A DNA stretch of 53,528 bases. Origin: Pseudomonadota bacterium. Its GTDB lineage: Bacteria; Pseudomonadota; Alphaproteobacteria; UBA828. The notes beneath the pieces were generated by a model. That model worked only from the letters and a program-made list of their open reading frames with translations, was not told the origin of the DNA and ran no database searches. The DNA is taken from assembly GCA_027624955.1 (NCBI GenBank), contig JAQBTG010000026.1, forward strand, positions 1 to 53,528, read 5' to 3'. This document shows, in pieces, positions 18,740-27,414 of this stretch (the stretch's first letter is position 1; each line of letters starts with the position of its first letter). Position numbers and translations under genes: made by a program.

Positions 18740-19645
18740 ATGTCAGCACAATCCCAGAAGCGCCGATTAAACGTACGCGATCTTGCCGCCATGAAGGGCG
18801 AGCGCCCAATCGTCAGCCTGACCGCCTATAGCGCGCCGATGGCTCGGGCGCTGGATGCGGAGGTCGACATGATATTGGTCGGTGATTCGCTTGGCATGGT
18901 GGTCTACGGCATGGACACGACGGTTGGTGTCAGCCTGGATATGATGGTGGCGCACGGCGCTGCCGTGGTGCGCGCCTCTGAACATGCCTGTGTGATCGTC
19001 GATCTGCCGTTCGGGTCCTATCAGGAATCGCCAGAAGCCGCGTTCCGCGCCGCAGCCCGAGTGATGTCCGAGACCGGCTGTAGCGGGGTCAAGCTCGAAG
19101 GCGGTGTAGAGATGGCCGAGACCGTGCGCTTTCTCACCGAGCGCGGCGTGCCGGTGTTGGGCCATATCGGTCTAATGCCGCAATCGGTCAATGCCGCCGG
19201 CGGCTTCCGCGTCCAGGGCAAAACCGACGATGGCGCCCGGCGCATCCGTGCTGACGCCAGCGCGATTGCCGATTCGGGCGCGTTCGCCATCGTTATCGAA
19301 AACACGGTCGAGGCGCTGGCGCGCTCTTTGACGGAAGAATTGAAAGTGCCCACGATCGGCATCGGCGCGTCGCCGGCGTGCGATGGGCAAATTCTGGTGA
19401 CCGAGGACATCGTCGGGCTGGGCGGTGATTTCACGCCGCGCTTCGCCAAGCGCTATGCCGAACTTGGTGACGAACTTCACAAGGCGGTCGGACAATATGC
19501 CGAGGACGTGCGCGCCCGGCGCTTTCCGGCAGTTGAGCATTGCTTCATTCCGCTGGCCAAGGGGAGCAGCGTCAAGCCGCGCCTGGCGGCGGTTTCATCC
19601 GAAGCAATTGGCACGCCCGACGCTAAGGAGCGGCGCGGCGCCTGA
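18740..19645 (+). CDS. panB: Ketopantoate hydroxymethyltransferase
   Basis: PanB makes ketopantoate from 2-oxoisovalerate and 5,10-methylene-tetrahydrofolate, the first committed step to pantothenate. I chose the ATG at 18740, preceded by a strong GAGAGGAGAGG site; this gives 301 residues. Typical motifs are [48 protein letters not shown], and [15 protein letters not shown]. The upstream 100 bases contain GCAATATT at 18638 and, as part of a perfect palindrome GCAATATTGC, at 18703-18712. It is followed closely by panC. Confidence 0.95.
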   Translation: MSAQSQKRRLNVRDLAAMKGERPIVSLTAYSAPMARALDAEVDMILVGDSLGMVVYGMDTTVGVSLDMMVAHGAAVVRASEHACVIVDLPFGSYQESPEAAFRAAARVMSETGCSGVKLEGGVEMAETVRFLTERGVPVLGHIGLMPQSVNAAGGFRVQGKTDDGARRIRADASAIADSGAFAIVIENTVEALARSLTEELKVPTIGIGASPACDGQILVTEDIVGLGGDFTPRFAKRYAELGDELHKAVGQYAEDVRARRFPAVEHCFIPLAKGSSVKPRLAAVSSEAIGTPDAKERRGA

Positions 19646-19673
19646 CGCCGCGTCTGACGCCGTGCCAGGCGCT

Positions 19674-20549
19674 ATGCCAGGCGGTGACGCGGGAGCGCCC
19701 GACAAGGCTTCGCCGGCCATTGTTCGCAGCGTCGGCGATTTGCGCGCGGCGGTCGCCAGATTTCACCGGGACGGACATCGTGTCGCCCTGGTGCCGACCA
19801 TGGGCGCGCTCCATCGCGGGCACATGGCACTGGTGGTGGCTGCGCGCGAGGCGGCGGCGCGCACCGTGGTCAGCATCTTCGTTAACCCAACGCAATTCGC
19901 GCCAACGGAAGATTTAGCCGCCTATCCGCGCAACGAAGCGGAAGATTTGCGCAAATTGGCGGATGCCGGCGTCGATCTCGTGTTCATGCCGGCGGCCGGC
20001 GACATGTATGGTGCAGGCTTCGCCACCACGGTCACGGTGGCCGGCCCCGGCGCCGGGCTGGAAAGCGCTGCCCGGCCGCATTTTTTTACCGGCGTCGCCA
20101 CCGTTGTTTGCAAGCTGCTGCTGCAATGCCTTCCCGATATCGCCGTCTTCGGCGAGAAGGATTACCAACAGCTCCAGGTGGTGCGCTGCATGGTGCGCGA
20201 TCTCGATATCCCGAGCGAAATTCTCGCCATTCCGACGGTGCGCGAGGCGGACGGCTTGGCCTGTTCGTCGCGCAATGATTATCTCTCACCTGAGGAACGC
20301 CCGACGGCTGCGCGTCTCTATGAAATTCTGCATGACATGGCTGCTCGGCTTAGGTCCGGCAGTGGCGTCATTGCTGAAATCGAACGCGGCATGATCGCGT
20401 TGCGCGACGCCGGCTTCGATCGCATCGATTATCTCGCGCTCTGTGATGGCGAGAGCCTTGCGCCGCTACTGGAGGCCAAAACGGGCGGACGCTTGCTGGC
20501 CGCGGTGCGGCTCGGCCGGACCCGTCTGATCGACAATCTAGCGCTTTAA
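19674..20549 (+). CDS. panC: Pantothenate synthetase
   Basis: PanC ligates pantoate to beta-alanine with ATP through a pantoyl-adenylate. The ATG at 19674 gives 291 residues; an in-frame GTG at 19662 is an alternative. The open frame reaches back to 19425, but that part is panB read out of frame. Motifs are VPTMGALHRGHMALV (the HIGH-type nucleotide site), VSIFVNPTQF, FGEKDYQQL, and IPTVREADGLACSSRN. It completes a panBC operon and is convergent with the alcohol dehydrogenase gene, the two stops overlapping by 4 bases. Confidence 0.95.
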   Translation: MPGGDAGAPDKASPAIVRSVGDLRAAVARFHRDGHRVALVPTMGALHRGHMALVVAAREAAARTVVSIFVNPTQFAPTEDLAAYPRNEAEDLRKLADAGVDLVFMPAAGDMYGAGFATTVTVAGPGAGLESAARPHFFTGVATVVCKLLLQCLPDIAVFGEKDYQQLQVVRCMVRDLDIPSEILAIPTVREADGLACSSRNDYLSPEERPTAARLYEILHDMAARLRSGSGVIAEIERGMIALRDAGFDRIDYLALCDGESLAPLLEAKTGGRLLAAVRLGRTRLIDNLAL

Positions 20550-21733
20550 CGCGCCGTCACATCACCGCGGATTGCATCGACAAACAGTTGCGTCAGATCT
20601 TGCGTGGTGAGATCGCGCGGATTACCGGCGCGCGCCTGGTCGATCTCGGCCAAGGCCACCAAGTCCACCACACCGCTCTCCGCGACCCCGAGATCGGCAA
20701 GGCTGTGCGGAATGCCGATCTCGCTGCGCAGCGCCAAAACCCACTCTATGACGCCGTCCACGCCTTCTCCGGGCAGGTCCAGATAGCGCGCAAGGCGCAC
20801 CATTCGGTCGTCGATGGCCTGGCGGTTGAAAGCTAGCACATAGGGCATGAACACGGCGTTCGTTAGGCCGTGATGGGCGTTATAAAGTGCACCCACGGGA
20901 TGGCTTAGCGCATGAATCGCGCCCAGACCCTTTTGAAACGCCGTTGCTCCCATGGTGGAGGCAATCAGCATATGGGCGCGGGCGGAGAGATCGGATCCGT
21001 CGTGCACTGCTCTTGGCAACCAGTCCCGGATCAGGCGCATGCCCTCCAGCGCGATACCATCCGCCAACGGGTGAAAGCCGCGTGCGCAATAGGCCTCGAG
21101 ATTATGCGTTAGCGCGTCCATCCCAGTCGCTGCGGTTAGGTTCGCCGGCAAGCTCAGGGTCAAAGCCGGATCGAGGATCACAGCGCCAGGCAACAGCTTC
21201 GGATGGAATATCAATTTCTTGCAGCGCGCACTCTCGTCGGTGATGACCGCCACCCGGCCCACTTCCGAGCCCGTGCCCGCCGTTGTGGGCACCGCGACCA
21301 CCGGGGCGATGGTGTTGGCGTTGGCGCGCAGATACCAGTCCTCGCGGTCCTCGAAATCCCAGATTGGGCGGCGTTGCCCAACCATCAGGGCGGTCGCCTT
21401 GGCGACATCCATAGCGCTGCCACCGCCAAAACCGATGATGCCGTCATGCCTGCCGGCACGATAGGCGGCAACCGCATCGGCCACATTGCGACCGACAGGA
21501 TTGGATTCTAGTTCCGAGAAGGGTAGCGCCGGTAGCCCGGATCCCGTACACGACGCCAGCGCGCTCCGCACCATGTCGCTGTCGGCCAGACCGGGGTCGG
21601 TGATGAGAAGCGGGCGGGAAATGCCGAGTTTGGCACAGGCGTCGGGCAGTTCCTCGATCCGCCCGTTGCCGAAGCGGATCGCAGTTGGATAGTTGAAATC
21701 GCCGAGTAGAGCCCAGCCCACGTCGCTATTCAT
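20546..21733 (-). CDS. Iron-containing alcohol dehydrogenase
   Basis: A 395-residue group III (Fe-ADH) dehydrogenase that oxidises an alcohol or reduces an aldehyde with NAD(P). Motifs are FGGGSAMDVAKA (nucleotide site), PTTAGTGSEVG, and the metal-binding region with GMDALTHNLEAY, IHALSHPVGALYNAHHG and downstream His. The substrate is not evident. It is the last gene of a possible leftward group with the 40-residue membrane protein and the alpha/beta hydrolase. It lies back to back with the monooxygenase operon and could act on its alcohol products, but that is inference. Confidence 0.93.
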   Translation of the reverse strand: MNSDVGWALLGDFNYPTAIRFGNGRIEELPDACAKLGISRPLLITDPGLADSDMVRSALASCTGSGLPALPFSELESNPVGRNVADAVAAYRAGRHDGIIGFGGGSAMDVAKATALMVGQRRPIWDFEDREDWYLRANANTIAPVVAVPTTAGTGSEVGRVAVITDESARCKKLIFHPKLLPGAVILDPALTLSLPANLTAATGMDALTHNLEAYCARGFHPLADGIALEGMRLIRDWLPRAVHDGSDLSARAHMLIASTMGATAFQKGLGAIHALSHPVGALYNAHHGLTNAVFMPYVLAFNRQAIDDRMVRLARYLDLPGEGVDGVIEWVLALRSEIGIPHSLADLGVAESGVVDLVALAEIDQARAGNPRDLTTQDLTQLFVDAIRGDVTAR

Positions 21734-21787
21734 AACGTCTCCAGCGGTTTTGCCGGAGAGAGATTATCAAACTCCGTGAAACAGGCG

Positions 21788-21910
21788 CTATTCGCTTTCT
21801 TCGGCGCCGCGCGGATCGGTGATCAGCGATTTGGCGGCGTAATAAATGCCGACAAATAGCAAAAGCGTTACAAAGCAGACGAGAAGCGGCAGCGCCAAGT
21901 CCCAAGGCAT
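21788..21910 (-). CDS. 40-residue membrane protein
   Basis: A short gene on the minus strand, ATG at 21910 and TAG ending at 21788. The peptide starts MPWDLALPLLVCF, has one membrane helix at about 5-26, and ends in a polar, acidic tail (SLITDPRGAEESE). A Shine-Dalgarno-like GGAAGGGA lies about 7 bases before the ATG. It is 54 bases upstream of the alcohol dehydrogenase gene in the same direction. No family is recognised. Clean topology and ribosome site make it a credible small protein. Confidence 0.6.
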   Translation of the reverse strand: MPWDLALPLLVCFVTLLLFVGIYYAAKSLITDPRGAEESE

Positions 21911-22049
21911 AGTCAGGTCCCTTCCTTCGCCGGGCATTGCGTCCAGCGGCATTCGAAATTACTCCACCTAGAGCGTGAATAGCGAAGCCACCGCCGCCAG
22001 TCAAGCTGCGAAGATGGCAGGACGAAAATTCGATCCTTGCAGGATCGAG

Positions 22050-22691
22050 TTAAGCGTTTGACGACAATCCGGCAGCGAACTCCGCAATCGCGTCCGCGCC
22101 ATCGGCCCAGTTTTGTTCGTCACTGGTCTCCGAATCGTTGGGCGTCGCCAGATGGTGATCGCCGCCGTCCAGCCAAGTGATTTTCACATTGTCCGGCAGG
22201 CCGTATTCTGCGACTTCATCGGGCGAGCCGAACGGGTCCTCGGCGCCTTGCAAAATCAATGTCGGCGCCGTGATGTTTTTCAAATATTCGATGCGGACAT
22301 TATCTGGCTTCTCCGGCGGGTGAAACGGATAGCCCAGGCAGACGACGCCTTTGGCCTGCACCTGATTGGCGATTAGCGTTGCAATGCGGCCACCGAGAGA
22401 TTTGCCGCCGATCACCAATCTGGAACCGCCTCCGAGCGCGCCGACCACGGCCAGATAGCGCTCCACCAGCACCGGCGTCGGGCTGGGCGGGAAGCGCTTA
22501 CCTTCGACGCGCTGGCGTTGCATATAGGGGAATTCAAACCGCGCCACCCGGTAGCCTGCTTTGGCGACGCCTTCGGCGAATATTTCCATGAATGGCGCAT
22601 CCATCGGCACGCCGGCGCCATGCGCCAAAACGACAGTTAGTTCCGCGTCTTCTGGCCCATCAAAGAGAATTTTGATATTGCCTGTCATCAT
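22050..22691 (-). CDS. KANL3/Tex30-like alpha/beta hydrolase
   Basis: A 213-residue cytoplasmic alpha/beta hydrolase of the small KANL3/Tex30 (dienelactone-hydrolase-like) type. The N-terminal strand leads into VVLAHGAGVPMD, an oxyanion-type loop; the nucleophile is Ser in IGGKSLGGRIA; an Asp lies in LQGAEDPFGSP; and the His in DGGDHHLATP. The substrate is unknown. It starts 143 bases from the monooxygenase operon and is transcribed away from it, so the two probably share a divergent control region. Confidence 0.88.
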   Translation of the reverse strand: MMTGNIKILFDGPEDAELTVVLAHGAGVPMDAPFMEIFAEGVAKAGYRVARFEFPYMQRQRVEGKRFPPSPTPVLVERYLAVVGALGGGSRLVIGGKSLGGRIATLIANQVQAKGVVCLGYPFHPPEKPDNVRIEYLKNITAPTLILQGAEDPFGSPDEVAEYGLPDNVKITWLDGGDHHLATPNDSETSDEQNWADGADAIAEFAAGLSSNA

Positions 22692-22834
22692 GGCTTTGTC
22701 TCCCTCGTTTCATCATCTCTTCGAGGTCTACGGGTTTATCCTGCTCGACGTCAAGTCGAAGGCACAGATCGCGTTGGCTTTTTCGGCGTCTGAGAATAAA
22801 ATCGATCACAATGAATTTGCCCTAGGAGAAACCA
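22692..22834. promoter_or_regulatory. Divergent hydrolase / monooxygenase operon control region
   Basis: A 143-base divergent gap. CTAGGAGAAACC just before the ATG at 22835 holds the ribosome site of the large hydroxylase subunit. I did not find a sigma-54 type -24/-12 pair, which is common before aromatic monooxygenase operons, nor an adjacent regulator gene. Promoters for both sides presumably lie here. Confidence 0.4.
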
Positions 22835-24331
22835 ATGGCTTTGCTAGACCGTTCGGATTGGTACGATATTGCCCGCGATACAAATTGGACACCGGGATTT
22901 GTTCCGCGCGAGGAATTATTTCCTTCCGAACTTAGTGATCCGTATGACATTCCTCTGGCGGAGTGGGAGACCTTTGACGAGCCCTACAAGGTTTCCTACC
23001 GCGAATATGTCAAAGTTCAGCGCGAGAAGGATTCTTCCGCCTATTCCGTAAAGGCAGCGCTGTCGCGCTCCAAGTTTCACGACGGATTGGATGAAGGCTG
23101 GGCCAGCGTCCTCAAACTGCATTACGGCGCCGTTGCTTTGACCGAATATCAAGCAAGCCAGTTCCAAGCGCGCATGGTGCGCTTTGGCCCGTCGCCGTCG
23201 ATGCGCAACATGGCCACTTACGGCATGCTTGACGAGTTGCGCCATTCCCAACTGCAACTCTATTTTCCGCACGAATTATTGTCGCGTGACCGGCAATATG
23301 ATTGGGCGCATGAGGCGGCGCATACCAAGAATTGGGCGATTCTCGGCGGCCGTCACGCCATGGACGATGTCATGATGTGCCGCGACGCGATAACTGGCGC
23401 GATCATGGTGTCTTTTGCCTTCGAGACCGGCCTGACAAATTTGCAGATGGTCGGCCTCTCGACCGACGCGGCGAATATGGGTGATTTCACGTTCTCCAAT
23501 ATGATCACCAGCATCCAGTCGGATGAGGCGCGCCACGCACAGCTTGGCTCGCCGGCAATCGAGATCATGATAAAAAACGGCCGCAAGGCGGAAGCGCAGC
23601 AGGCCGTGGATATAGCTTTTTGGCGGATGTGGCGGTTGTTCGGCATCACGGTCGGCATCCCCATGGATTATTACATCCCGCTGGAGCAGCGCCATTTGTC
23701 GTTCAAAGAATTCATGCATGAATGGATTATCCGCCAATATGACCGCCAGGTGCGCGATCTTGGTCTGGAGACGCCGTGGTATTGGGATCTGCTGAAGGAC
23801 GACATCGAAAATCACCACCATTGCCAACAGGGCGGTATTTGGTCGTGGCGCCCAACAGTGTGGTGGAATCCGCCGGGCGCCGTTGGTCCGCGCGAACGCG
23901 ACTGGCTGGAGGAGAAATACCCCGGCTGGAATGACAGTTACGGCACCTATTGGGATGTCATCACCGACAATCTGCTGAACGGGCGGGAAGAGAAGACCCA
24001 CCCTGAATGCATCCCGGTAATCTGCAATATGTGCCAGATTCCGATATCCAACCGGCCTGGTCCGACCTGGAAGGCACGAGTCGTGCAACACGAACATGAA
24101 GGCCGGCGCTATAATTTCTGCACCGAGCCGTGCCGCTGGATCTTCACCACTGATCCGGAGCGTTACAAGCATCACGAGAGCATCGTTGATCGCATGTATT
24201 CCGGCGAGATCAATCCGCCCACCTTGGACAATGTCCTCACCTATATGGGCATCGGCGTGGTGAGCGAGGGCGGCCGCGACGGCCATGATTATCGCTGGAT
24301 TGACGGCTTCCGCGCCCAGGCGGCGGAATAG
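22835..24331 (+). CDS. Toluene-monooxygenase-like hydroxylase, large (di-iron) subunit
   Basis: Homologue of TmoA, the catalytic subunit of four-component toluene/alkene monooxygenases. The 498-residue size fits. All di-iron ligands are present at the same numbers as in T4MO: Glu104, Glu134, His137, Glu197, Glu231 and His234 (DELRH and SDEARH motifs). Thr201, Asn202 and Gln228 are also kept. Pocket positions differ from T4MO: 100 is Val, 103 Thr, 176 Met, 180 Met and 205 Met, so the substrate is probably not toluene. The C-terminal Cys pairs (CNMC, FCTEPC) form the zinc-like region of this family. It is the first gene of the operon. Confidence 0.93.
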   Translation: MALLDRSDWYDIARDTNWTPGFVPREELFPSELSDPYDIPLAEWETFDEPYKVSYREYVKVQREKDSSAYSVKAALSRSKFHDGLDEGWASVLKLHYGAVALTEYQASQFQARMVRFGPSPSMRNMATYGMLDELRHSQLQLYFPHELLSRDRQYDWAHEAAHTKNWAILGGRHAMDDVMMCRDAITGAIMVSFAFETGLTNLQMVGLSTDAANMGDFTFSNMITSIQSDEARHAQLGSPAIEIMIKNGRKAEAQQAVDIAFWRMWRLFGITVGIPMDYYIPLEQRHLSFKEFMHEWIIRQYDRQVRDLGLETPWYWDLLKDDIENHHHCQQGGIWSWRPTVWWNPPGAVGPRERDWLEEKYPGWNDSYGTYWDVITDNLLNGREEKTHPECIPVICNMCQIPISNRPGPTWKARVVQHEHEGRRYNFCTEPCRWIFTTDPERYKHHESIVDRMYSGEINPPTLDNVLTYMGIGVVSEGGRDGHDYRWIDGFRAQAAE

Positions 24332-24344
24332 GGAGGGCGTGCAA

Positions 24345-24623
24345 GTGTCGGCTTTTCCGATTCTCTCCCGTTTCCAGTTTGATTGCCACGTTAAGGTCGT
24401 GGAGGCCGAGCCGGCGCAAACCATCGACGCGCTCGCCGCGGTCTGTGCGCACCATTCGATCGGCCTCCATGTCGCCGACCAGCCGGGCAAGATTCTCCGC
24501 ATCCGCCCGACCACGGATGCCGACGATGCCGAGCCCTGGCCACGCGACATGACTGTCGCAGAAGCCGGACTAAAGCAATTTGAGTGTATCGATATCTATT
24601 TCACCGATTCGGACGCGGCGTGA
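24345..24623 (+). CDS. Toluene-monooxygenase-like hydroxylase, gamma subunit (TmoB-like)
   Basis: Small gamma subunit of the hydroxylase core. I chose the GTG at 24345 (MSAFPILSRF), because GGAGGG at 24332-24337 is 7 bases upstream; a GTG at 24339 would be too close. This gives 92 residues. MSAFP at the start and WPRDMTVAEAGLKQFECIDI near the C-terminus match TmoB-type proteins. It lies 13 bases after the large subunit and touches the ferredoxin gene (1-base gap). Confidence 0.9.
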   Translation: MSAFPILSRFQFDCHVKVVEAEPAQTIDALAAVCAHHSIGLHVADQPGKILRIRPTTDADDAEPWPRDMTVAEAGLKQFECIDIYFTDSDAA

Positions 24624-24624
24624 C

Positions 24625-24960
24625 ATGGCATTTACCAAGATTTGCGCACTAGCCGATGTGTGGCAGGGCGAGATGGATACTTTCGAGGTCGACGGCACGG
24701 AAGTTCTCCTGATTCACACGATGGGCGGAGAAGTTCATGCGGTGCAGGCGATCTGCCCGCATCAGGAAGTCGATTTGGTTGATGGTGAGCTGGAAGGCAA
24801 TGAGCTGACTTGCTGCATGCATCTTTGGCAATTTGATGTGGTGAGCGGCAAGGGCATCAATCCCGGTCACGCGGAATTGGCCAAATATCCGGTCAAAATC
24901 GAAGGCGAGGATGTCCTGGTCGACGTTGCCGGAATCGAAGCAAAGTTTGCTCATGCCTGA
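24625..24960 (+). CDS. Rieske ferredoxin (TmoC-like)
   Basis: Rieske [2Fe-2S] protein that carries electrons to the hydroxylase. The ATG at 24625 gives 111 residues. The cluster motifs are CPHQ (Cys-x-His) and CCMHLW (Cys-x2-His), with the second Cys adjacent to another Cys. DLVDGELEGNELTC and the WQFDVVSG stretch follow the family pattern. It directly follows the gamma subunit. A reductase is needed to feed it electrons, but none is encoded in this operon. Confidence 0.93.
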   Translation: MAFTKICALADVWQGEMDTFEVDGTEVLLIHTMGGEVHAVQAICPHQEVDLVDGELEGNELTCCMHLWQFDVVSGKGINPGHAELAKYPVKIEGEDVLVDVAGIEAKFAHA

Positions 24961-24984
24961 GCGCAGCGGAAGCGGAAAGCGGAT

Positions 24985-25290
24985 ATGACAAATTCAGAAG
25001 AAGGGCGGCAAAATTCAGTCGGCCCCGTGTTGCGCGCCGGAGAAGTCGCCGATGCCGTGGTGGAGGCGGTGCAGATCGACAATCCTGACAAGGAGTTTGT
25101 CATTGAGAACCGCATCGCCTATGTGCGCGTTGAGACGGAAGGTGAATGCTTCATCCGCCAGGAAACTTTGTCGGAAATGCTCGGCCGCCCAATCACCATG
25201 CCCGAAGTCGAGATAAATCTCACTTCTTTCGCCGGCCGCATCGAAACCACCGACACATACATGCGGTTCTATCTCGAAAAAGATCTGTGA
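24985..25290 (+). CDS. Monooxygenase effector protein (TmoD/MmoB-like)
   Basis: Cofactor-free effector that binds the hydroxylase and gates substrate and oxygen use. The 101-residue protein matches the MmoB/DmpM/TmoD type: GPVLRAGEVADAVVEAVQIDN, VIENRIAYVRVETEGECFI and the C-terminal LTSFAGRIETTDTYMRFYL. It is fourth in the operon, 24 bases after the ferredoxin gene. Confidence 0.92.
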   Translation: MTNSEEGRQNSVGPVLRAGEVADAVVEAVQIDNPDKEFVIENRIAYVRVETEGECFIRQETLSEMLGRPITMPEVEINLTSFAGRIETTDTYMRFYLEKDL

Positions 25291-25319
25291 CGCGCCGAAA
25301 AACATGAAAGCGACAAACC

Positions 25320-26309
25320 ATGACTGACATTTCCGATCTCAAGCCGCTCAAGACCTGGAGCCATCTTGCCGGCCAGCGCCGCAAGCCGAGCGAATATGAG
25401 ATCGTCTCGACCAATCTGTTGTGGAGTACCGACGACGAAATGCCGTGGTCGCTGGCGCCCGGCGTGCATATGAACCAGTGGTATTTGAAATACCGCGAGG
25501 CTTCGCCGCTCAAACACGGCGACTGGAACGCCTTCCGCGACCCTGACGAAATGGTCTATCGGACCTACAATATCATGCAGGATGGCCAGGAAACTTTTGT
25601 CGACGGGTTGTTGGACGAATACAACACCAATGGCCATGACGGTAGTTTGAGCGCCGACTGGATCGCGCAGCTTGCGGCGCTGTACACACCGGGCCGCTAT
25701 CTGCTTCATACCGCGCAGATGGCCTCGGCCTATCTCGTGCAAATGGCGCCGGCCAGCACGATCATCAATTGCGCCATGCTCCAGTCCGCCGATCAGTTGC
25801 GCTGGGTTTCACGCATCGCCTACCGCACCAAGGAGCTTTCCATGGCCGCGCCCGATGCCGGTTTCATCGGCGGAGAACGCGGCCACTGGCAAGGCGATGC
25901 CGCTTGGCAGGGCTTCCGCGAATTGATGGAGCGCACATTGGTCGCTTATGACTGGGGCGAGCAATTTGCCGCGCTCAATCTGGTCGCCAAGCCGGCGATC
26001 GATGAAGCCTTTGTTCGCCAACTCGGCGAAGCCGCGCAGCGCGAGGGCGACGGCCTGCTGCATCAGTTGACGGATGCCCATAAGACCGACAACGAGCGGT
26101 CGCGCCGTTGGACCAAGGCGCTGGTCGCCTTCGTGATGGAAACCGGCGACAACAAGAAAGTTCTAGCCGAATGGGTGGCAAAATGGGCGCCGCTCGGCGA
26201 TGCCGCTATCGACGCCTATTGCGCGGCACTCCCCGGTGCGGGCAGCGCGGCGGCGGATGCGAAAGGCGCGGCGGAAGCGTTCCGCGCCGATCTCGGCCTC
26301 GGCCGCTAA
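25320..26309 (+). CDS. Toluene-monooxygenase-like hydroxylase, beta subunit (TmoE-like)
   Basis: Helical beta subunit that scaffolds the hydroxylase dimer; it has no iron. It has 329 residues. The N-terminal LKPLKTWSHLAGQRRKPSEYEIVS and WYLKYREASPLKHGDWNAFRDPDEMVYRTY stretches (each quoted only in family sense, about 8-30 and 57-85) are typical of TmoE. The C-terminal 70 residues are Ala-rich. Gene order A-B-C-D-E matches tmo, tou and iso clusters, but the usual sixth gene for a flavin reductase does not follow. Confidence 0.92.
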   Translation: MTDISDLKPLKTWSHLAGQRRKPSEYEIVSTNLLWSTDDEMPWSLAPGVHMNQWYLKYREASPLKHGDWNAFRDPDEMVYRTYNIMQDGQETFVDGLLDEYNTNGHDGSLSADWIAQLAALYTPGRYLLHTAQMASAYLVQMAPASTIINCAMLQSADQLRWVSRIAYRTKELSMAAPDAGFIGGERGHWQGDAAWQGFRELMERTLVAYDWGEQFAALNLVAKPAIDEAFVRQLGEAAQREGDGLLHQLTDAHKTDNERSRRWTKALVAFVMETGDNKKVLAEWVAKWAPLGDAAIDAYCAALPGAGSAAADAKGAAEAFRADLGLGR

Positions 26310-26344
26310 GCGCGACCCATTTTTCACGAAGGAGACAAGGACAT

Positions 26345-27400
26345 ATGGCGCGTAAAAAAGCGCTGGTAATCGGCGGTCTTGGCGTCATCGGGCGCAATAT
26401 CATCAATCACATGGCGGAGCAGGATGATTGGGATATCGTCGCGGTTAGCCGCCGTGCGCCGGATGCGGAAATGGCGACAAAGGCTGACTTTATCTCCTGC
26501 GATCTCCTCGATATGGCGGCGGCCGAAGCCAAGCTTGCGCATCTCACCGATGTCACGCATGTGTTTTGCTGCGCCCTTGATGGCGGCATCGATGCCACAA
26601 ACACGGCGCACAACCGCGCCCTCGTGGCCAATCCGGTCACGGTGATGTCGTCGGTTTCCAAGCAATTACGACGGGTCGTGCTGCAGGAGGGTAGCAAGGC
26701 CTATGGCCGCCAATTGGGGCCATTCAAGACGCCGGCCAAGGAATCCGATTCGCGCCACATGCCGCCCAATTTTTATTACGAGCAGGAAGATTTCCTGATC
26801 GAGTTTCAACAGGGCAAAGAGTGGAGCTGGGCGGTGCTGAGGCCCGAGGCAGTATGCGGTTTCGCCGTCGGCAATCCGATGAATTTGATTATGTGCTTCG
26901 GCACCTATGCGGCGATCTCGAAAGAGCTCGGCATGCCACTCAAATATCCTGGAGATTTGCGCGGCTTTGAAGCGATCAACCAGGTAACGGATTCGGGTCT
27001 GCTGGCGCGCATGACTTTATGGAGCGCGACCGCGCCCAACGCTGCCAACGAGATTTTCAACATCACCAATGGCGATGGCTTCCGCTACGTCAATGTGTGG
27101 TCCGATTGGGCGGCGGCGTTCGGCATGGAAGTCGGCATGGCGCAGCGCATCATCTCGGCCGACGTCATGCCCGACAAAGGGCCGGTCTGGGATCGTATCG
27201 TCGAGAAGCATGACCTGGTGAAACTGCCCTACGAGCAAACCGCCGGCTGGCCCTATTTCGACTTCAACATGGATACGTCATGGGATGTCCTGATGTCGGA
27301 CGCCAAGCGCATCGACCGGGGCTTTACTGAAATGATCGATACGGAAAAGATGTTTCTCGACCTGTTCGCGGAATTCCGCCGCAGGAAAGTTCTGCCTTAG
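26345..27400 (+). CDS. PRISE-like NAD(P)H enone reductase (SDR family)
   Basis: A 351-residue atypical short-chain dehydrogenase of the PRISE group (progesterone 5-beta-reductase / iridoid synthase-like), which reduces C=C bonds next to a carbonyl. The start is the ATG at 26345 after AAGGAGACAAGG. Features are the Rossmann motif GGLGVIGRN, LTDVTHVFC, the Lys118 in EGSKAYG, the Tyr144/145 in NFYYEQED, and AVLRPEAVCGFAVGNPMN. In PRISE proteins a Lys and Tyr in these motifs are catalytic. It follows TmoE by 35 bases. It takes the place of the missing reductase gene in the operon order, but it is not a ferredoxin reductase. Confidence 0.85.
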   Translation: MARKKALVIGGLGVIGRNIINHMAEQDDWDIVAVSRRAPDAEMATKADFISCDLLDMAAAEAKLAHLTDVTHVFCCALDGGIDATNTAHNRALVANPVTVMSSVSKQLRRVVLQEGSKAYGRQLGPFKTPAKESDSRHMPPNFYYEQEDFLIEFQQGKEWSWAVLRPEAVCGFAVGNPMNLIMCFGTYAAISKELGMPLKYPGDLRGFEAINQVTDSGLLARMTLWSATAPNAANEIFNITNGDGFRYVNVWSDWAAAFGMEVGMAQRIISADVMPDKGPVWDRIVEKHDLVKLPYEQTAGWPYFDFNMDTSWDVLMSDAKRIDRGFTEMIDTEKMFLDLFAEFRRRKVLP

Positions 27401-27414
27401 TTAGGAGTTGGTAC

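Noticed and set aside
22692-22834. Sigma-54 promoter for the monooxygenase operon
   Set aside because: No TGGCAC-N5-TTGC pattern was found in the gap.
23276-24550. A 424-codon minus-strand frame over the hydroxylase genes
   Set aside because: It is a shadow of tmoA/tmoB-type genes; the plus-strand proteins carry all recognised motifs.
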